Part shown: one piece after another, positions 1 through 7,901 of the stretch
Position numbering within the stretch: position 1 is the first letter of the stretch
How the letters are laid out: each line of letters opens with the position of its first letter
DNA from: Nocardioides marinus
GTDB lineage: Bacteria; Actinomycetota; Actinomycetes; Propionibacteriales; Nocardioidaceae
Reading direction: 5' to 3'
Length of the DNA: 64,000 nt
Assembly: GCF_013408145.1 (NCBI RefSeq)
Contig: NZ_JACBZI010000001.1
Coordinates: 1,409,501-1,473,500 of the forward strand
Notes under the pieces: generated by a model
What the model was told of the DNA's origin: nothing
Seen by the model: only the letters and a program-made list of their open reading frames with translations
Database searches by the model: none
Position numbers and translations under genes: made by a program

Positions 1-2
1 CC

Positions 3-1223
3 TCCTTCGCCGCCCATGCCGCGGTGGCGCTGGAGAACGCGCGGCTCTTCGCCGAGCTGGACGCCGCCGCCCGCCGCATCGGTGAGCAGGCGGCCGCGGT
101 GGACCGCGCCGCCGAGGCCCACGACCGGCTGACGGCGCTGGTCCTGCGCGGCAGCCCGCTCGACGAGGTGGTCGAGGTGCTGGGTCAGGTGCTCGGGCAC
201 GCCGTCGGGGTCCGCGACCGGGAGGGCCGACGGCTGGCCGGACCGGAGCCGATCCTGGTCGCCGAGGAGGTGCCGGTCGTGGCGGGCAGCGAGCGTCTGG
301 GCTGCCTGGTCGTCCTGGGCGACCCCGACGGGGACGCGCACGGGCAGGTGCTGGACCCCGCCGAGCGACGGATCCTGGAGCGAGGGGCGGTGGTCGTGGC
401 GCTGGTCCTGCTCTTCGCCCGCTCCGAGGAGGCGGCCGAGGCCCGCCTGGGGGGTGCGCTGATCGCCGACCTGCTGCGCGACCCGCAGGACCGTGCCGAG
501 GTCGGCAGGCTGCGGGCGCGGGCGGCGCGGCACGGGGTCGACCTCGACGGCGGGTGCGTGGTGGCCGTGGCCCGCCTCGACGGCGTCGAGGCGGAGGTGG
601 CCGCGCGTGCGGCGGTCCGGGCCGCGCGTGCCTCCGGCGGGCTGGTCGGGGTGCACGACGGGCAGGTCGTGCTCGTGGCCCGGGCCGACGACGGCCCGGT
701 CGCCGTGGGGGAGGCGCTGGCCCGCAGCGTCGCGACGACCGGCGGCACCGCGACCGTCGGGATCGCCGCCGGGCCGCCCGACGCCCTCGGGTCCGGCCTG
801 TCGGCGGCGTACGCCGAGGCTGCGCGCTGCGCGGAGGTGCTGGTCGTGCTGGGCCGGACCGGCGAGGTGAGCGACCCGGCGGGGCTCGGAGTCGCCCGCC
901 TGGTGCTGGGCGGTGGTGGCCCCGAGGCGCTGACCGACTTCGTCGAGGACGTCCTGGGGCCCGTCCTCGCCTGGGACGAGACCCGCGGCAGCGCCCTGTG
1001 CCGGACCGTGGAGGCCTGGTTCGCCGCGGGCGGTAGTCCCAGCGGCGCGGCGACACGGTTGCACGTGCACCCCAACACCGTCGCCCAGCGACTGGCCCGG
1101 GTCGACGAGCTGCTCGGCCGGGGCTGGCGCGAGCCGGCGCGGGCCCTGGACGTCCAGCTCGCGCTGCGTGTCGTGGCGCTGCGCGGCGTGGCCCCCGGCG
1201 ACGTGCCGTCGGCACATATTTGA
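3..1223 (+). CDS. PucR-type transcriptional regulator, 5'-truncated by window edge
   Basis: The frame is open from base 3, and the first residues (SFAAHAAVALENARLF) are the typical end of a GAF sensor domain, so the true start lies left of the window. A variable middle region (about residues 130-290) is followed by a C-terminal PucR-type helix-turn-helix with the signature ATRLHVHPNTVAQRLARVDE. PucR proteins regulate catabolic genes by ligand sensing. The 3-hydroxybutyrate dehydrogenase-like gene begins 62 bp downstream and an MHS transporter follows, so control of those two genes is a reasonable inference. Confidence 0.85.
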   Translation, partial: SFAAHAAVALENARLFAELDAAARRIGEQAAAVDRAAEAHDRLTALVLRGSPLDEVVEVLGQVLGHAVGVRDREGRRLAGPEPILVAEEVPVVAGSERLGCLVVLGDPDGDAHGQVLDPAERRILERGAVVVALVLLFARSEEAAEARLGGALIADLLRDPQDRAEVGRLRARAARHGVDLDGGCVVAVARLDGVEAEVAARAAVRAARASGGLVGVHDGQVVLVARADDGPVAVGEALARSVATTGGTATVGIAAGPPDALGSGLSAAYAEAARCAEVLVVLGRTGEVSDPAGLGVARLVLGGGGPEALTDFVEDVLGPVLAWDETRGSALCRTVEAWFAAGGSPSGAATRLHVHPNTVAQRLARVDELLGRGWREPARALDVQLALRVVALRGVAPGDVPSAHI

Positions 1224-1271
1224 CGGTCGAGAGTGGCTCCCCGCCACATTCTGCTGACCGGCGTCCGCGCC

Positions 1272-1277
1272 TAGCGT
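1272..1277 (+). promoter_or_regulatory. -10 hexamer (TAGCGT) of a probably leaderless SDR gene
   Basis: TAGCGT lies 8 nt before the ATG at 1286, and no Shine-Dalgarno sequence is visible. The same layout precedes 4850, 6840, 7902, 19535, 56754 and the lipA start at 59744, so leaderless transcription starting at the start codon is likely. Confidence 0.5.
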
Positions 1278-1285
1278 GGCGCCCC

Positions 1286-2071
1286 ATGAGCCGCGATGTG
1301 ACCTCCAGCACCCTCGACGGCGCCTGCGCCCTGGTGACCGGCGGGGCCCGTGGCATCGGAGCAGCCGTGGCGGCCGCGCTCGCCGAGGGCGGGGCGCGGG
1401 TCGTGGTCCTGGACCGGGAGGCCGAGGCCGCCGCGAAGGTCGCTGCCGACGTCGGGGGGCACACCGAGGTCGCCGACCTCACCGACCCCGGCGACCTGGC
1501 GGCTGCCGTGGACCGCGTGGAGGGTCGGTTCGGGCCGGTGCAGGTGCTGGTCAACAACGCCGGCGCCCAGCACCTCGCCCCGGTCACCGAGCTCGCCCCG
1601 GCGCACTGGCAGCGGCTGCACGACCTGATGCTGCGGGCCCCCTTCCTGCTCTCCCAGCGGGTGCTGCCGGGGATGTACGCCGCCGGCTGGGGCCGGCTGG
1701 TGCACGTCTCGAGCGTCCACGGCCTGCGCGCCTCGGCGTACAAGTCGGCCTACGTCTCGGCCAAGCACGGCCTGGAGGGGCTGTCCAAGGTGATCGCGCT
1801 GGAGGCGGCCGGCACCGGGGTCACCTCCAACACCGTGTGCCCTGGCTACGTCCGCACCCCGCTGGTCGAGGGTCAGGTCGCCGACCAGGCCCGCGAGCAC
1901 GGGATCAGTGCCGACCGGGTCGTCGACGAGGTGCTGCTGGCGCGCACGCCGGTCAAGCGGATGGTCGAGCCTCACGAGGTCGCCGCGGCGGTCGCCTGGC
2001 TGTGCGGCCCCCACTCGGCCTCGATCACCGGGTCCGCCCACGTCCTCGACGGCGGCTGGACCGCCACGTAG
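1286..2071 (+). CDS. SDR-family 3-hydroxybutyrate dehydrogenase
   Basis: This 261-residue classical short-chain dehydrogenase probably interconverts 3-hydroxybutyrate and acetoacetate using NAD(H). The Rossmann motif TGGARGIG is at residues 18-25, NNAG at 90-93, and the catalytic Ser143, Tyr156 and Lys160 are in place. The segment NTVCPGYVRTPLVE is characteristic of D-3-hydroxybutyrate dehydrogenases. ATG 1286 is preferred to the in-frame TTG at 1220, because the TTG would add 22 non-homologous residues and ATG 1286 has a -10 element just upstream. The MHS transporter downstream may import its substrate. Substrate specificity is inferred from family resemblance. Confidence 0.82.
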   Translation: MSRDVTSSTLDGACALVTGGARGIGAAVAAALAEGGARVVVLDREAEAAAKVAADVGGHTEVADLTDPGDLAAAVDRVEGRFGPVQVLVNNAGAQHLAPVTELAPAHWQRLHDLMLRAPFLLSQRVLPGMYAAGWGRLVHVSSVHGLRASAYKSAYVSAKHGLEGLSKVIALEAAGTGVTSNTVCPGYVRTPLVEGQVADQAREHGISADRVVDEVLLARTPVKRMVEPHEVAAAVAWLCGPHSASITGSAHVLDGGWTAT

Positions 2072-2083
2072 CGGCGCCATCCC

Positions 2084-2115
2084 GTCGAGCCGGCGTATTG
2101 ATACGCCGGCTCGAC
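2084..2115. terminator. Perfect 15-bp palindrome between SDR and MHS genes
   Basis: GTCGAGCCGGCGTAT (2084-2098) and its exact reverse complement (2101-2115) are separated by TG. It begins 12 bp after the SDR stop. No T-tract follows, so it may be a stem-only terminator or a mRNA-processing hairpin between cotranscribed genes. Its core recurs at 3539. Confidence 0.55.
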
Positions 2116-2163
2116 GTCCCTACTCCTTCCTCCTCGTCCCCCCCTCTCGGAAAGGCAGCACCC

Positions 2164-3528
2164 ATGTCCGTCTCCACCCACCCGGCCGCGCCGGGCGCCC
2201 CGGCCCCCGACCCGGACGGCAGCACCCGCACCCCCATCACCAAGGTGGTCTTCGCCTCGCTCGTCGGCACCGCCGTCGAGTGGTACGACTTCTTCCTCTA
2301 CGGCTCGGCGGCGGCGCTGGTCTTCGGCACGCTGTTCTTCCCCGAGTCCGACCCGGTGACCGGCACCCTGCTGGCCTTCGGCACCTACGCCCTCGGCTTC
2401 GTCGCGCGCCCCCTGGGCGGGGTCGTCTTCGGTCACTTCGGCGATCGCGTGGGCCGCAAGAAGATGCTGGTCGTCGCGCTGCTGATGATGGGGCTGGCGA
2501 CCTTCGCCATCGGCCTGCTCCCGACCTACGCCTCGATCGGACTCGCCGCGCCGATCCTGCTGCTGGTCTGCCGGCTGCTCCAGGGCTTCGCCGTGGGCGG
2601 TGAGTGGGGCGGTGCGGTGCTGATGGCCGCCGAGCACGGCGACCCCGCGCGCCGCGGGTTCTGGTCGTCGTGGCCGCAGGCCGGCGTGCCGCTGGGCAAC
2701 CTGCTGGCCACCGCCGTGCTGTTCGTCCTCGCCGCGGTGCAGTCCGACGAGACCTTCGAGGCGTGGGGCTGGCGCATCCCGTTCCTGCTCTCGGCCGTGC
2801 TCGTCCTCATCGGTCTGTGGGTCCGGTTGCAGCTCGAGGAGTCCTCGGTCTACCAGGAGGCGAAGGCCGAGATGGCCGAGCGGACCGACGACGCGCACCT
2901 GCCGATCCTGGAGGTGCTGCGTCGCTACCCTCGCGAGGTCCTCGTGGCGATGGGGATGCGGATGGCCGAGAACATCTCCTACTACCTGTTCACCGTCGTG
3001 GTGCTCACCTACGCCAAGGACTTCGCCGACATCGGGACCGACCTCATCCTGCAGATGCTGCTCATCGGTGCGGCGATCCAGTTCTTCCTGATCCCCGCCA
3101 TCGGTGCGCTCTCCGACCGCGTGGGCCGCCGCCCGCTCTACCTGGTGGGCGCCATCGGCGTGGCGGTCTGGATCTTCCCGTTCTTCGGGCTCGCCTCCTC
3201 CGGGGAGCCGGGCAAGGTGCTGCTCGCCGTGGTCGTCGGCCTGTTCTTCCACTCGCTGATGTACAGCCCCCAGGCGGCGTTCTTCTCCGAGCTCTTCGGC
3301 ACCTCGGTGCGCTACACGGGTGCGTCGGTCGGCTACCAGCTGGCCTCCATCTTCGCCGGCGCGCTGGCCCCGATCATCGCGGTGAAGCTCTTGGCTTCCG
3401 GCGACGGCGACAACACCACGGCCGTGGGGATCTACCTCGTGGTCGCCTCGGCGATCACGGTCGCCGCGGTGCTCGCCGCCAAGGAGACCCGCAACACCTC
3501 GCTGCACCACGACCGGGTGCTCGGCTGA
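2164..3528 (+). CDS. MHS-family MFS metabolite:H+ symporter
   Basis: This 454-residue inner-membrane protein has about 12 predicted helices. The signature of the metabolite:H+ symporter family is clear: GTAVEWYDFFLYG near residue 35, the inter-helix loop GDRVGRKKM, and LLQGFAVGGEWGGA after helix 4. Relatives import compatible solutes, shikimate, alpha-ketoglutarate or other organic acids. The start ATG 2164 follows a GGAAAGG ribosome-binding site. Its position after a 3-hydroxybutyrate dehydrogenase-like gene suggests import of a short hydroxy or keto acid, but this is inference only. Confidence 0.88.
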   Translation: MSVSTHPAAPGAPAPDPDGSTRTPITKVVFASLVGTAVEWYDFFLYGSAAALVFGTLFFPESDPVTGTLLAFGTYALGFVARPLGGVVFGHFGDRVGRKKMLVVALLMMGLATFAIGLLPTYASIGLAAPILLLVCRLLQGFAVGGEWGGAVLMAAEHGDPARRGFWSSWPQAGVPLGNLLATAVLFVLAAVQSDETFEAWGWRIPFLLSAVLVLIGLWVRLQLEESSVYQEAKAEMAERTDDAHLPILEVLRRYPREVLVAMGMRMAENISYYLFTVVVLTYAKDFADIGTDLILQMLLIGAAIQFFLIPAIGALSDRVGRRPLYLVGAIGVAVWIFPFFGLASSGEPGKVLLAVVVGLFFHSLMYSPQAAFFSELFGTSVRYTGASVGYQLASIFAGALAPIIAVKLLASGDGDNTTAVGIYLVVASAITVAAVLAAKETRNTSLHHDRVLG

Positions 3529-3538
3529 CCCCCACGTC

Positions 3539-3573
3539 GAGCCGGCGCATCCTTGCGCAGGATGCGCCGGCTC
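3539..3573. terminator. Bidirectional terminator between convergent genes
   Basis: GAGCCGGCGCATCCT (3539-3553) pairs with its exact complement at 3559-3573 around a 5-nt loop. It sits between the stop of the MHS gene (3528) and the stop of the opposing acyl-CoA dehydrogenase gene (3580). It shares the GTCGAGCCGGCG core with the palindrome at 2084. Confidence 0.75.
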
Positions 3574-3579
3574 GGCGGG

Positions 3580-4728
3580 TCAGAACCCGAGGCTGCGCCC
3601 GATGATCTCCTTCTGGATCTCGGTGGTGCCGCCGTAGATGCGGGAGATGCGCGAGTCGGTGTAGGCGCGCGAGATGGGGTACTCGGTCATGTAGCCGTAG
3701 CCGCCGTGCAGCTGGACCCCGGCGTCGACGACCTTGGCCTGCAGCTCGGTGGTCCACCACTTGGCCATCGAGGCCAGCGAGGGGTCGGCCTGGCCGGCGT
3801 TGAGCTTGAGGACGCAGTCGTTGATGAAGGTGCGCGCCACGTAGGCCTCGGTGGCCATCTCGGCCAGCACGAAGCGGTTGTGCTGGAACTTGCCGATCGG
3901 CTTGCCGAACGCCTCGCGCTCCTTGGCGTAGCCCAGGCACAGGTCGAGCACGTGCTCGATCGCCGCGACCGCCTGGACGCCGATGGAGATGCGCTCCTGG
4001 GGGAGGTTCTGCATGAGGTAGATGAAGCCCTCACCCTCCTTGCCCAGCAGGTTGGCCTTGGGGACCTCGACGTTGTCGAAGGACAGCTCGGCGGTGTCCT
4101 GGGCCTTCAGGCCCATCTTGTCGAGGTTGCGGCCGCGCTCGAAGCCGGCCATCCCGCGCTCGACGACCAGCAGGCTGATGCCCATGTGGCCGGCGTCGGG
4201 GTCGGTGCGGCACACCACGATCACGACGTCGCTCATGATGCCGTTGGAGATGAAGGTCTTCGACCCGTTGAGGACGTAGTGGTCGCCCTTGTCCACGGCG
4301 CTGGTCTTGACCCCCTGCAGGTCCGAGCCGGCGCCCGGCTCGGTCATCGCGATGGCCGAGATCAGCTCGCCGGAGACCAAGCCGGGCAGCCAGCGCTGCT
4401 TCTGCTCCTCGGTGCCGAGCGAGGTGATGTAGGGGACGATGATGTCGGTGTGCACCGGGAAGCCGGGCCCGCTCGCGCCGACGCGGGAGAGCTCCTCGGA
4501 GACGATGGCGTTGTAGCGGAAGTCCTGGACCCCCATGCCGCCGAACTCCTCCGGGACGTCGAAGCACAGCAGCCCCTGCTCACCGGCCTTGAGCCACAGC
4601 TCACGGCTGACCTGGCCGTCCTTCTCCCACTGCTCCATGTGGGGGGCGACCTCCTTCTCCATGAAGGTCCGCGCCATCGCGCGGAAGTCCTCGTGCTCCT
4701 GCTCGTAGATGGAGGTGGGCTGGGCCAT
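3580..4728 (-). CDS. Acyl-CoA dehydrogenase
   Basis: This 382-residue FAD flavoprotein catalyses alpha,beta-desaturation of acyl-CoA esters. Family landmarks are AMTEPGAGSDLQG, the YVLNGSKTFISNG segment, and the C-terminal GGYGYMTEYPISRAYTDSRISRIYGG followed by TTEIQ, with the Glu of the latter in the usual catalytic-base region. ATG 4728 is chosen over an upstream in-frame start because GAGGAGC lies just before it and the N-terminus then matches the family. The divergent MerR gene starts 122 bp away and a MerR-type operator lies between them. Chain-length specificity cannot be read. Confidence 0.9.
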   Translation of the reverse strand: MAQPTSIYEQEHEDFRAMARTFMEKEVAPHMEQWEKDGQVSRELWLKAGEQGLLCFDVPEEFGGMGVQDFRYNAIVSEELSRVGASGPGFPVHTDIIVPYITSLGTEEQKQRWLPGLVSGELISAIAMTEPGAGSDLQGVKTSAVDKGDHYVLNGSKTFISNGIMSDVVIVVCRTDPDAGHMGISLLVVERGMAGFERGRNLDKMGLKAQDTAELSFDNVEVPKANLLGKEGEGFIYLMQNLPQERISIGVQAVAAIEHVLDLCLGYAKEREAFGKPIGKFQHNRFVLAEMATEAYVARTFINDCVLKLNAGQADPSLASMAKWWTTELQAKVVDAGVQLHGGYGYMTEYPISRAYTDSRISRIYGGTTEIQKEIIGRSLGF

Positions 4729-4792
4729 CTCGGGGGCTCCTCGTGGGTCGGGCGTGGTCACGCCGCGGTGGGGTGACTCCTACAGCGCAACT

Positions 4793-4811
4793 GTGACAGC
4801 AGAACTGTCAC
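4793..4811. promoter_or_regulatory. Candidate MerR operator in the divergent promoter
   Basis: GTGACAG-n5-CTGTCAC is a perfect 7-bp inverted repeat. On the minus strand it lies in the spacer between a TTGCAC -35 and a CACAGT -10 of the acyl-CoA dehydrogenase gene. MerR regulators characteristically act by untwisting such spacers. A TACCGT -10 for the merR gene lies at 4837-4842. Confidence 0.5.
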
Positions 4812-4849
4812 GGTGCAAGAGGGGTGGCGACAGCGATACCGTGCCGGTC

Positions 4850-5575
4850 ATGACCGCCCCCCTGACCGACGAGGCCGAGGGCCTGATGACGGTCGACGAG
4901 CTCGCCACCGCCTGCGGGCTCACCGTGCGCACCACCCGCTACTACGCGAGCCTGGGGCTGGTCCCACCGCCGGTGCGCCGGGGACGGATGGCCTACTACG
5001 ACCAGGTGCACCTCGCCCACCTCGAGCTCGTGCGCGCCCTGCAGGACCACGGTTTCACGCTGCAGGCGATCGAGGGCTTCATCCAGGACCTGCCCGCGAA
5101 CGCGAACGTCGAGGACCTCGCCCTGCAGCGCGCGATGCTGACGTCCTGGAGTCCCCGGCCCACCGAGCGGCTCACCCTGGACGCCCTGGAGCAGCGGGCC
5201 GGGCGCACGCTCACGCCCGACGACCTGGCGCTGCTGGAGTCGATGGCGGCCCTGGACCGCGACGGTGACCACTTCGTCCCCATGCCGAACTTCGAGATGG
5301 GCGTCGAGCTGCTGGACGTCGACATCCCGCGCGAGTCGATGCAGGCGGCCAGTGACGCGATCCGGCGCAACATGGAGACCCTCGTCACCGAGCTGACCGC
5401 GATCCTGCACGCCCAGGTCATCGAGCCCTACCGTCGCGGCGAGCACGCGCCGGAGGACGCCGAGCGGCTGGAGCAGACCATGGCCCGGCTGCGGCGACTC
5501 ACGCTCGAGGCGGTCGTCACCGGCTTCCAGCGCGCCGCGAACGCGGTGATCACGCGCTCGCTCACGCGGGACTGA
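4850..5575 (+). CDS. MerR-family transcriptional regulator
   Basis: The protein has 241 residues. The N-terminal winged helix (MTVDELATACGLTVRTTRYYASLGL, ending in RRGRMAYYDQVHLAHLELV) is a MerR DNA-binding domain, followed by the dimerisation helix. The long C-terminal half (about residues 95-241) has no recognisable metal-binding cysteines, so it probably senses an organic ligand or acts without one. ATG 4850 has a TACCGT hexamer 7 nt upstream, consistent with a leaderless mRNA. It is divergent from the acyl-CoA dehydrogenase gene, its likely target. Confidence 0.87.
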   Translation: MTAPLTDEAEGLMTVDELATACGLTVRTTRYYASLGLVPPPVRRGRMAYYDQVHLAHLELVRALQDHGFTLQAIEGFIQDLPANANVEDLALQRAMLTSWSPRPTERLTLDALEQRAGRTLTPDDLALLESMAALDRDGDHFVPMPNFEMGVELLDVDIPRESMQAASDAIRRNMETLVTELTAILHAQVIEPYRRGEHAPEDAERLEQTMARLRRLTLEAVVTGFQRAANAVITRSLTRD

Positions 5576-5613
5576 GCCAGGACGTCGGCGGCCGGACGGT
5601 CCGGGAACGAGAG

Positions 5614-5656
5614 CACCCCGGCGCCTTCCGCACTTCCTGCGGCGCGCGCCGGGGTG
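5614..5656. terminator. Hairpin after merR
   Basis: CACCCCGGCGC (5614-5624) pairs with GCGCCGGGGTG (5646-5656). It lies between merR (stop 5575) and the convergent hydrolase gene (stop 5793). The rest of 5576-5792 holds no gene that I can see. Confidence 0.55.
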
Positions 5657-5792
5657 GCTGACTCGCGAGCGACGGACCCGGTGGGAAGTTCGGTCCGGCG
5701 ACCCTCACTGCTGCACCCATCGGCGCCGCGGGCGTCCACCTGAGCGATCTCGCGGCCACGGTCGTGGTGGACCAGACCGCCTCCGGGCCGGG

Positions 5793-6776
5793 TCAGGCGG
5801 CTCGCCGGTGGGTGGTCAGCCAGTCCTCGACGTGCGCGAGGAACTCGTGCGGCTCCGAGAGCATCAGTGCGTGCCGTCGGTCGGTGATCAGCTCGCCGCG
5901 CCAGTCCGGTCGGGCGGCCAGCACGTGGCGCAGCACCCGGGCCGGGACCAGCGCGTCGGCGGTGCCGCCCAGGACGAGCGTGGGAGCGGTGACCGCGCGG
6001 ATCGCGCGCCAGGTCGGGCCGGGCTCGAGCCACAGCCGCGCGATCGAGGCGGTGCTGGCCCGCAGGGCGAGGCGACGGTCGGCCAGCTGGTCCGGGTCCC
6101 CGGACAGCGCGTCGGCGGCCATCGCCTGCAGGAGCGTCGGGCGCACGGCGTCGGGGTCGGTGAAGATCAGCCCCAGCAGCGCCCGGGCGGGTCGCACGTC
6201 GCGCCCGGTCGCGGCGGCCAGCACCGTGCCGCCGATGCTCGGCACGCCCATCGTGAGCATCCCCTGGACCGCGGGGACCGAGGGCGGCAGCAGTCGCAGT
6301 GCGCACGACGGGGGCAGTGCGGGGGAGACGAGCACGAGCCGCTCGACGACGTCGGGGTGCCGGGCGGCGAGGTGGGTGGCGACCAGGCCGCCCATCGAGT
6401 TGCCGTGCACCGTCGCGCGCTCCCAGCCCAGGGCGTCGACCACGTGGCGTACGAAGGAGACGTGACCGGGGACCGTGAGCCGGTCGGAGTCGACGATCCG
6501 GGTGTGCCCGAAGCCGGGGAGGTCCACGGCGACGACGGGACCGCGGGCCGCGAGCGGCGCGATCACGTCGATCCAGTTGGCCGCGCTCCCGCCCAGCCCG
6601 TGCACCAGCAGCTGGGGCGCCGCCCCGTCCCCGGTGGCGTCGGCCCGCAGCACCCGTACCGGGCGCCCGTCGACGTCGATGACCTCCTGGCGCACCCCCG
6701 CCCAGGCCGGGTCGGTGGTCAGCCACGAGTCGTCCGGTCGGGTGTCGTCGGGCCCGGCGGCGGGCGAGGTGCTCAT
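5793..6776 (-). CDS. Alpha/beta-fold hydrolase
   Basis: This 327-residue alpha/beta hydrolase has the oxyanion-hole motif HGLGG near residue 59, the nucleophile elbow GNSMGG with Ser127, an acid candidate Asp274 in GGTADALVP, and His302 in RRHALML. It probably hydrolyses an ester or a C-C bond. A cap domain spans about residues 150-250. ATG 6776 starts the first conserved block. The CtlX-type gene is divergent 63 bp away. The substrate is unknown. Confidence 0.85.
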   Translation of the reverse strand: MSTSPAAGPDDTRPDDSWLTTDPAWAGVRQEVIDVDGRPVRVLRADATGDGAAPQLLVHGLGGSAANWIDVIAPLAARGPVVAVDLPGFGHTRIVDSDRLTVPGHVSFVRHVVDALGWERATVHGNSMGGLVATHLAARHPDVVERLVLVSPALPPSCALRLLPPSVPAVQGMLTMGVPSIGGTVLAAATGRDVRPARALLGLIFTDPDAVRPTLLQAMAADALSGDPDQLADRRLALRASTASIARLWLEPGPTWRAIRAVTAPTLVLGGTADALVPARVLRHVLAARPDWRGELITDRRHALMLSEPHEFLAHVEDWLTTHRRAA

Positions 6777-6839
6777 GCCCGCACTCTGGCAGCACTCGCC
6801 GCCGTGCGCACGCACCTGTCGATGACCTAGTCTCCGGCC

Positions 6840-7868
6840 GTGACCGCTCAAGCGCCCTCGGCCGTGATCCTCGTCCGCGCGACGCGATTCCTCCCCAACC
6901 CCGCGACGGCCGCCGACAACGCCTTCCAGGCCGACGTGCCGGTGGGGGAGAGCGCCGCCGAGCTGTCGACCCGGGCGCTGGCGGAGATGGACGCGGTGGC
7001 CGAGGCGCTGCGCGACGTCGGCGTGCGGGTCCACGTCTTCGAGGACCACGACCACACGCGCCCGGACAGCGTCTTCCCGAACAACTGGGTCTCCACGCAC
7101 GCCGGCGGCGTGGTCGGGGTCTTCCCGATGTACGCCTCCAACCGGCGCCACGAGCGGCGCGGTGACGTGCTGGAGATGCTGAAGTCGCAGTACCGCGTGC
7201 AGACGATCATCGACTACTCCGGCCTCGAGCCCGACGGCATCTTCTTGGAGGGGACCGGCGCGATGGTGCTCGACCACCTCTCCCGGGTGGCCTACGTCGC
7301 GCGCAGCCACCGCGCCGACTCCCACGTGCTGGAGCGCTTCTGCACCGACTTCACCTACGAGCCGATGGTCTTCGACGCGGTCGACTCCGGCGGCGTGCCG
7401 GTCTACCACACGAACGTGATGGGCTGTGTCGGCACGGACGTCGCCCTGATGGCCCTGGAGATGATCCCCGACGAGCGCCGCCGCGAGCAGGTGCGCGAGC
7501 GGCTCACGGTCAACGGCCGCACCCTGGTGGAGATCACCGAGCACCAGGTCCGCGAGTTCGCCGGGAACGCCGTGGAGCTCGCCGGCCGGCACGCCGACGG
7601 CAGCGCGCGGCGGGTGATGGCGATGTCGGCGCGGGCCCGCGCCAGCCTGGACCCCTCGCAGGTCGAGGTGATCGAGCGCTCCTGCGAGATCCTGGCCGTC
7701 GACATCCCCACCATCGAGCTCGCCGGTGGCTCGGTGCGCTGCATGATCGCAGGGATCCACCTCGACCCGCGTCCCGCCACCGCGGACACCCCGACCGACG
7801 CCGTCGTGGCGATCAACGAGGACCACCCGGTGACCGCGGACGGACGGTTCGTGCACGAGGGGCGCTAG
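6840..7868 (+). CDS. ctlX: CtlX/DDAH-like amidinohydrolase
   Basis: This 342-residue protein belongs to the guanidino-group-modifying (arginine deiminase/DDAH-like) superfamily, closest in pattern to the citrulline-utilization hydrolase CtlX. The expected motifs are present: FPNNWVSTH (80-88), FLEGTGAMVLDH with Glu137, VYHTNV with the catalytic His190, and GGSVRCM with the nucleophilic Cys301. It would cleave a C-N bond of a citrulline- or arginine-like substrate. The start is GTG 6840, with a TAGTCT hexamer 6 nt upstream and no ribosome-binding site. The gene next to it is a fatty-acid/steroid-type gene, so its pathway here is unclear. Confidence 0.82.
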   Translation: MTAQAPSAVILVRATRFLPNPATAADNAFQADVPVGESAAELSTRALAEMDAVAEALRDVGVRVHVFEDHDHTRPDSVFPNNWVSTHAGGVVGVFPMYASNRRHERRGDVLEMLKSQYRVQTIIDYSGLEPDGIFLEGTGAMVLDHLSRVAYVARSHRADSHVLERFCTDFTYEPMVFDAVDSGGVPVYHTNVMGCVGTDVALMALEMIPDERRREQVRERLTVNGRTLVEITEHQVREFAGNAVELAGRHADGSARRVMAMSARARASLDPSQVEVIERSCEILAVDIPTIELAGGSVRCMIAGIHLDPRPATADTPTDAVVAINEDHPVTADGRFVHEGR

Positions 7869-7880
7869 CGGGAGCGAGCG

Positions 7881-7892
7881 AGAACGTGTTCT
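7881..7892. promoter_or_regulatory. KstR-like TetR operator overlapping a -10 element
   Basis: AGAAC-GT-GTTCT is a perfect palindrome with flanks matching nnAACnnGTTnnA, the motif described for KstR-type TetR repressors. The -10-like TAGTTT at 7892-7897 directly abuts it, and the start codon follows at 7902, a good position for repression. Confidence 0.55.
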
Positions 7893-7901
7893 AGTTTTCC
7901 T

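Noticed and set aside
1276..3528. A 750-codon frame joining sequence in the SDR gene to the MHS transporter
   Set aside because: The first part is out of frame with the SDR gene and reads as low-complexity sequence. The transporter has its own start with a ribosome-binding site at 2164.
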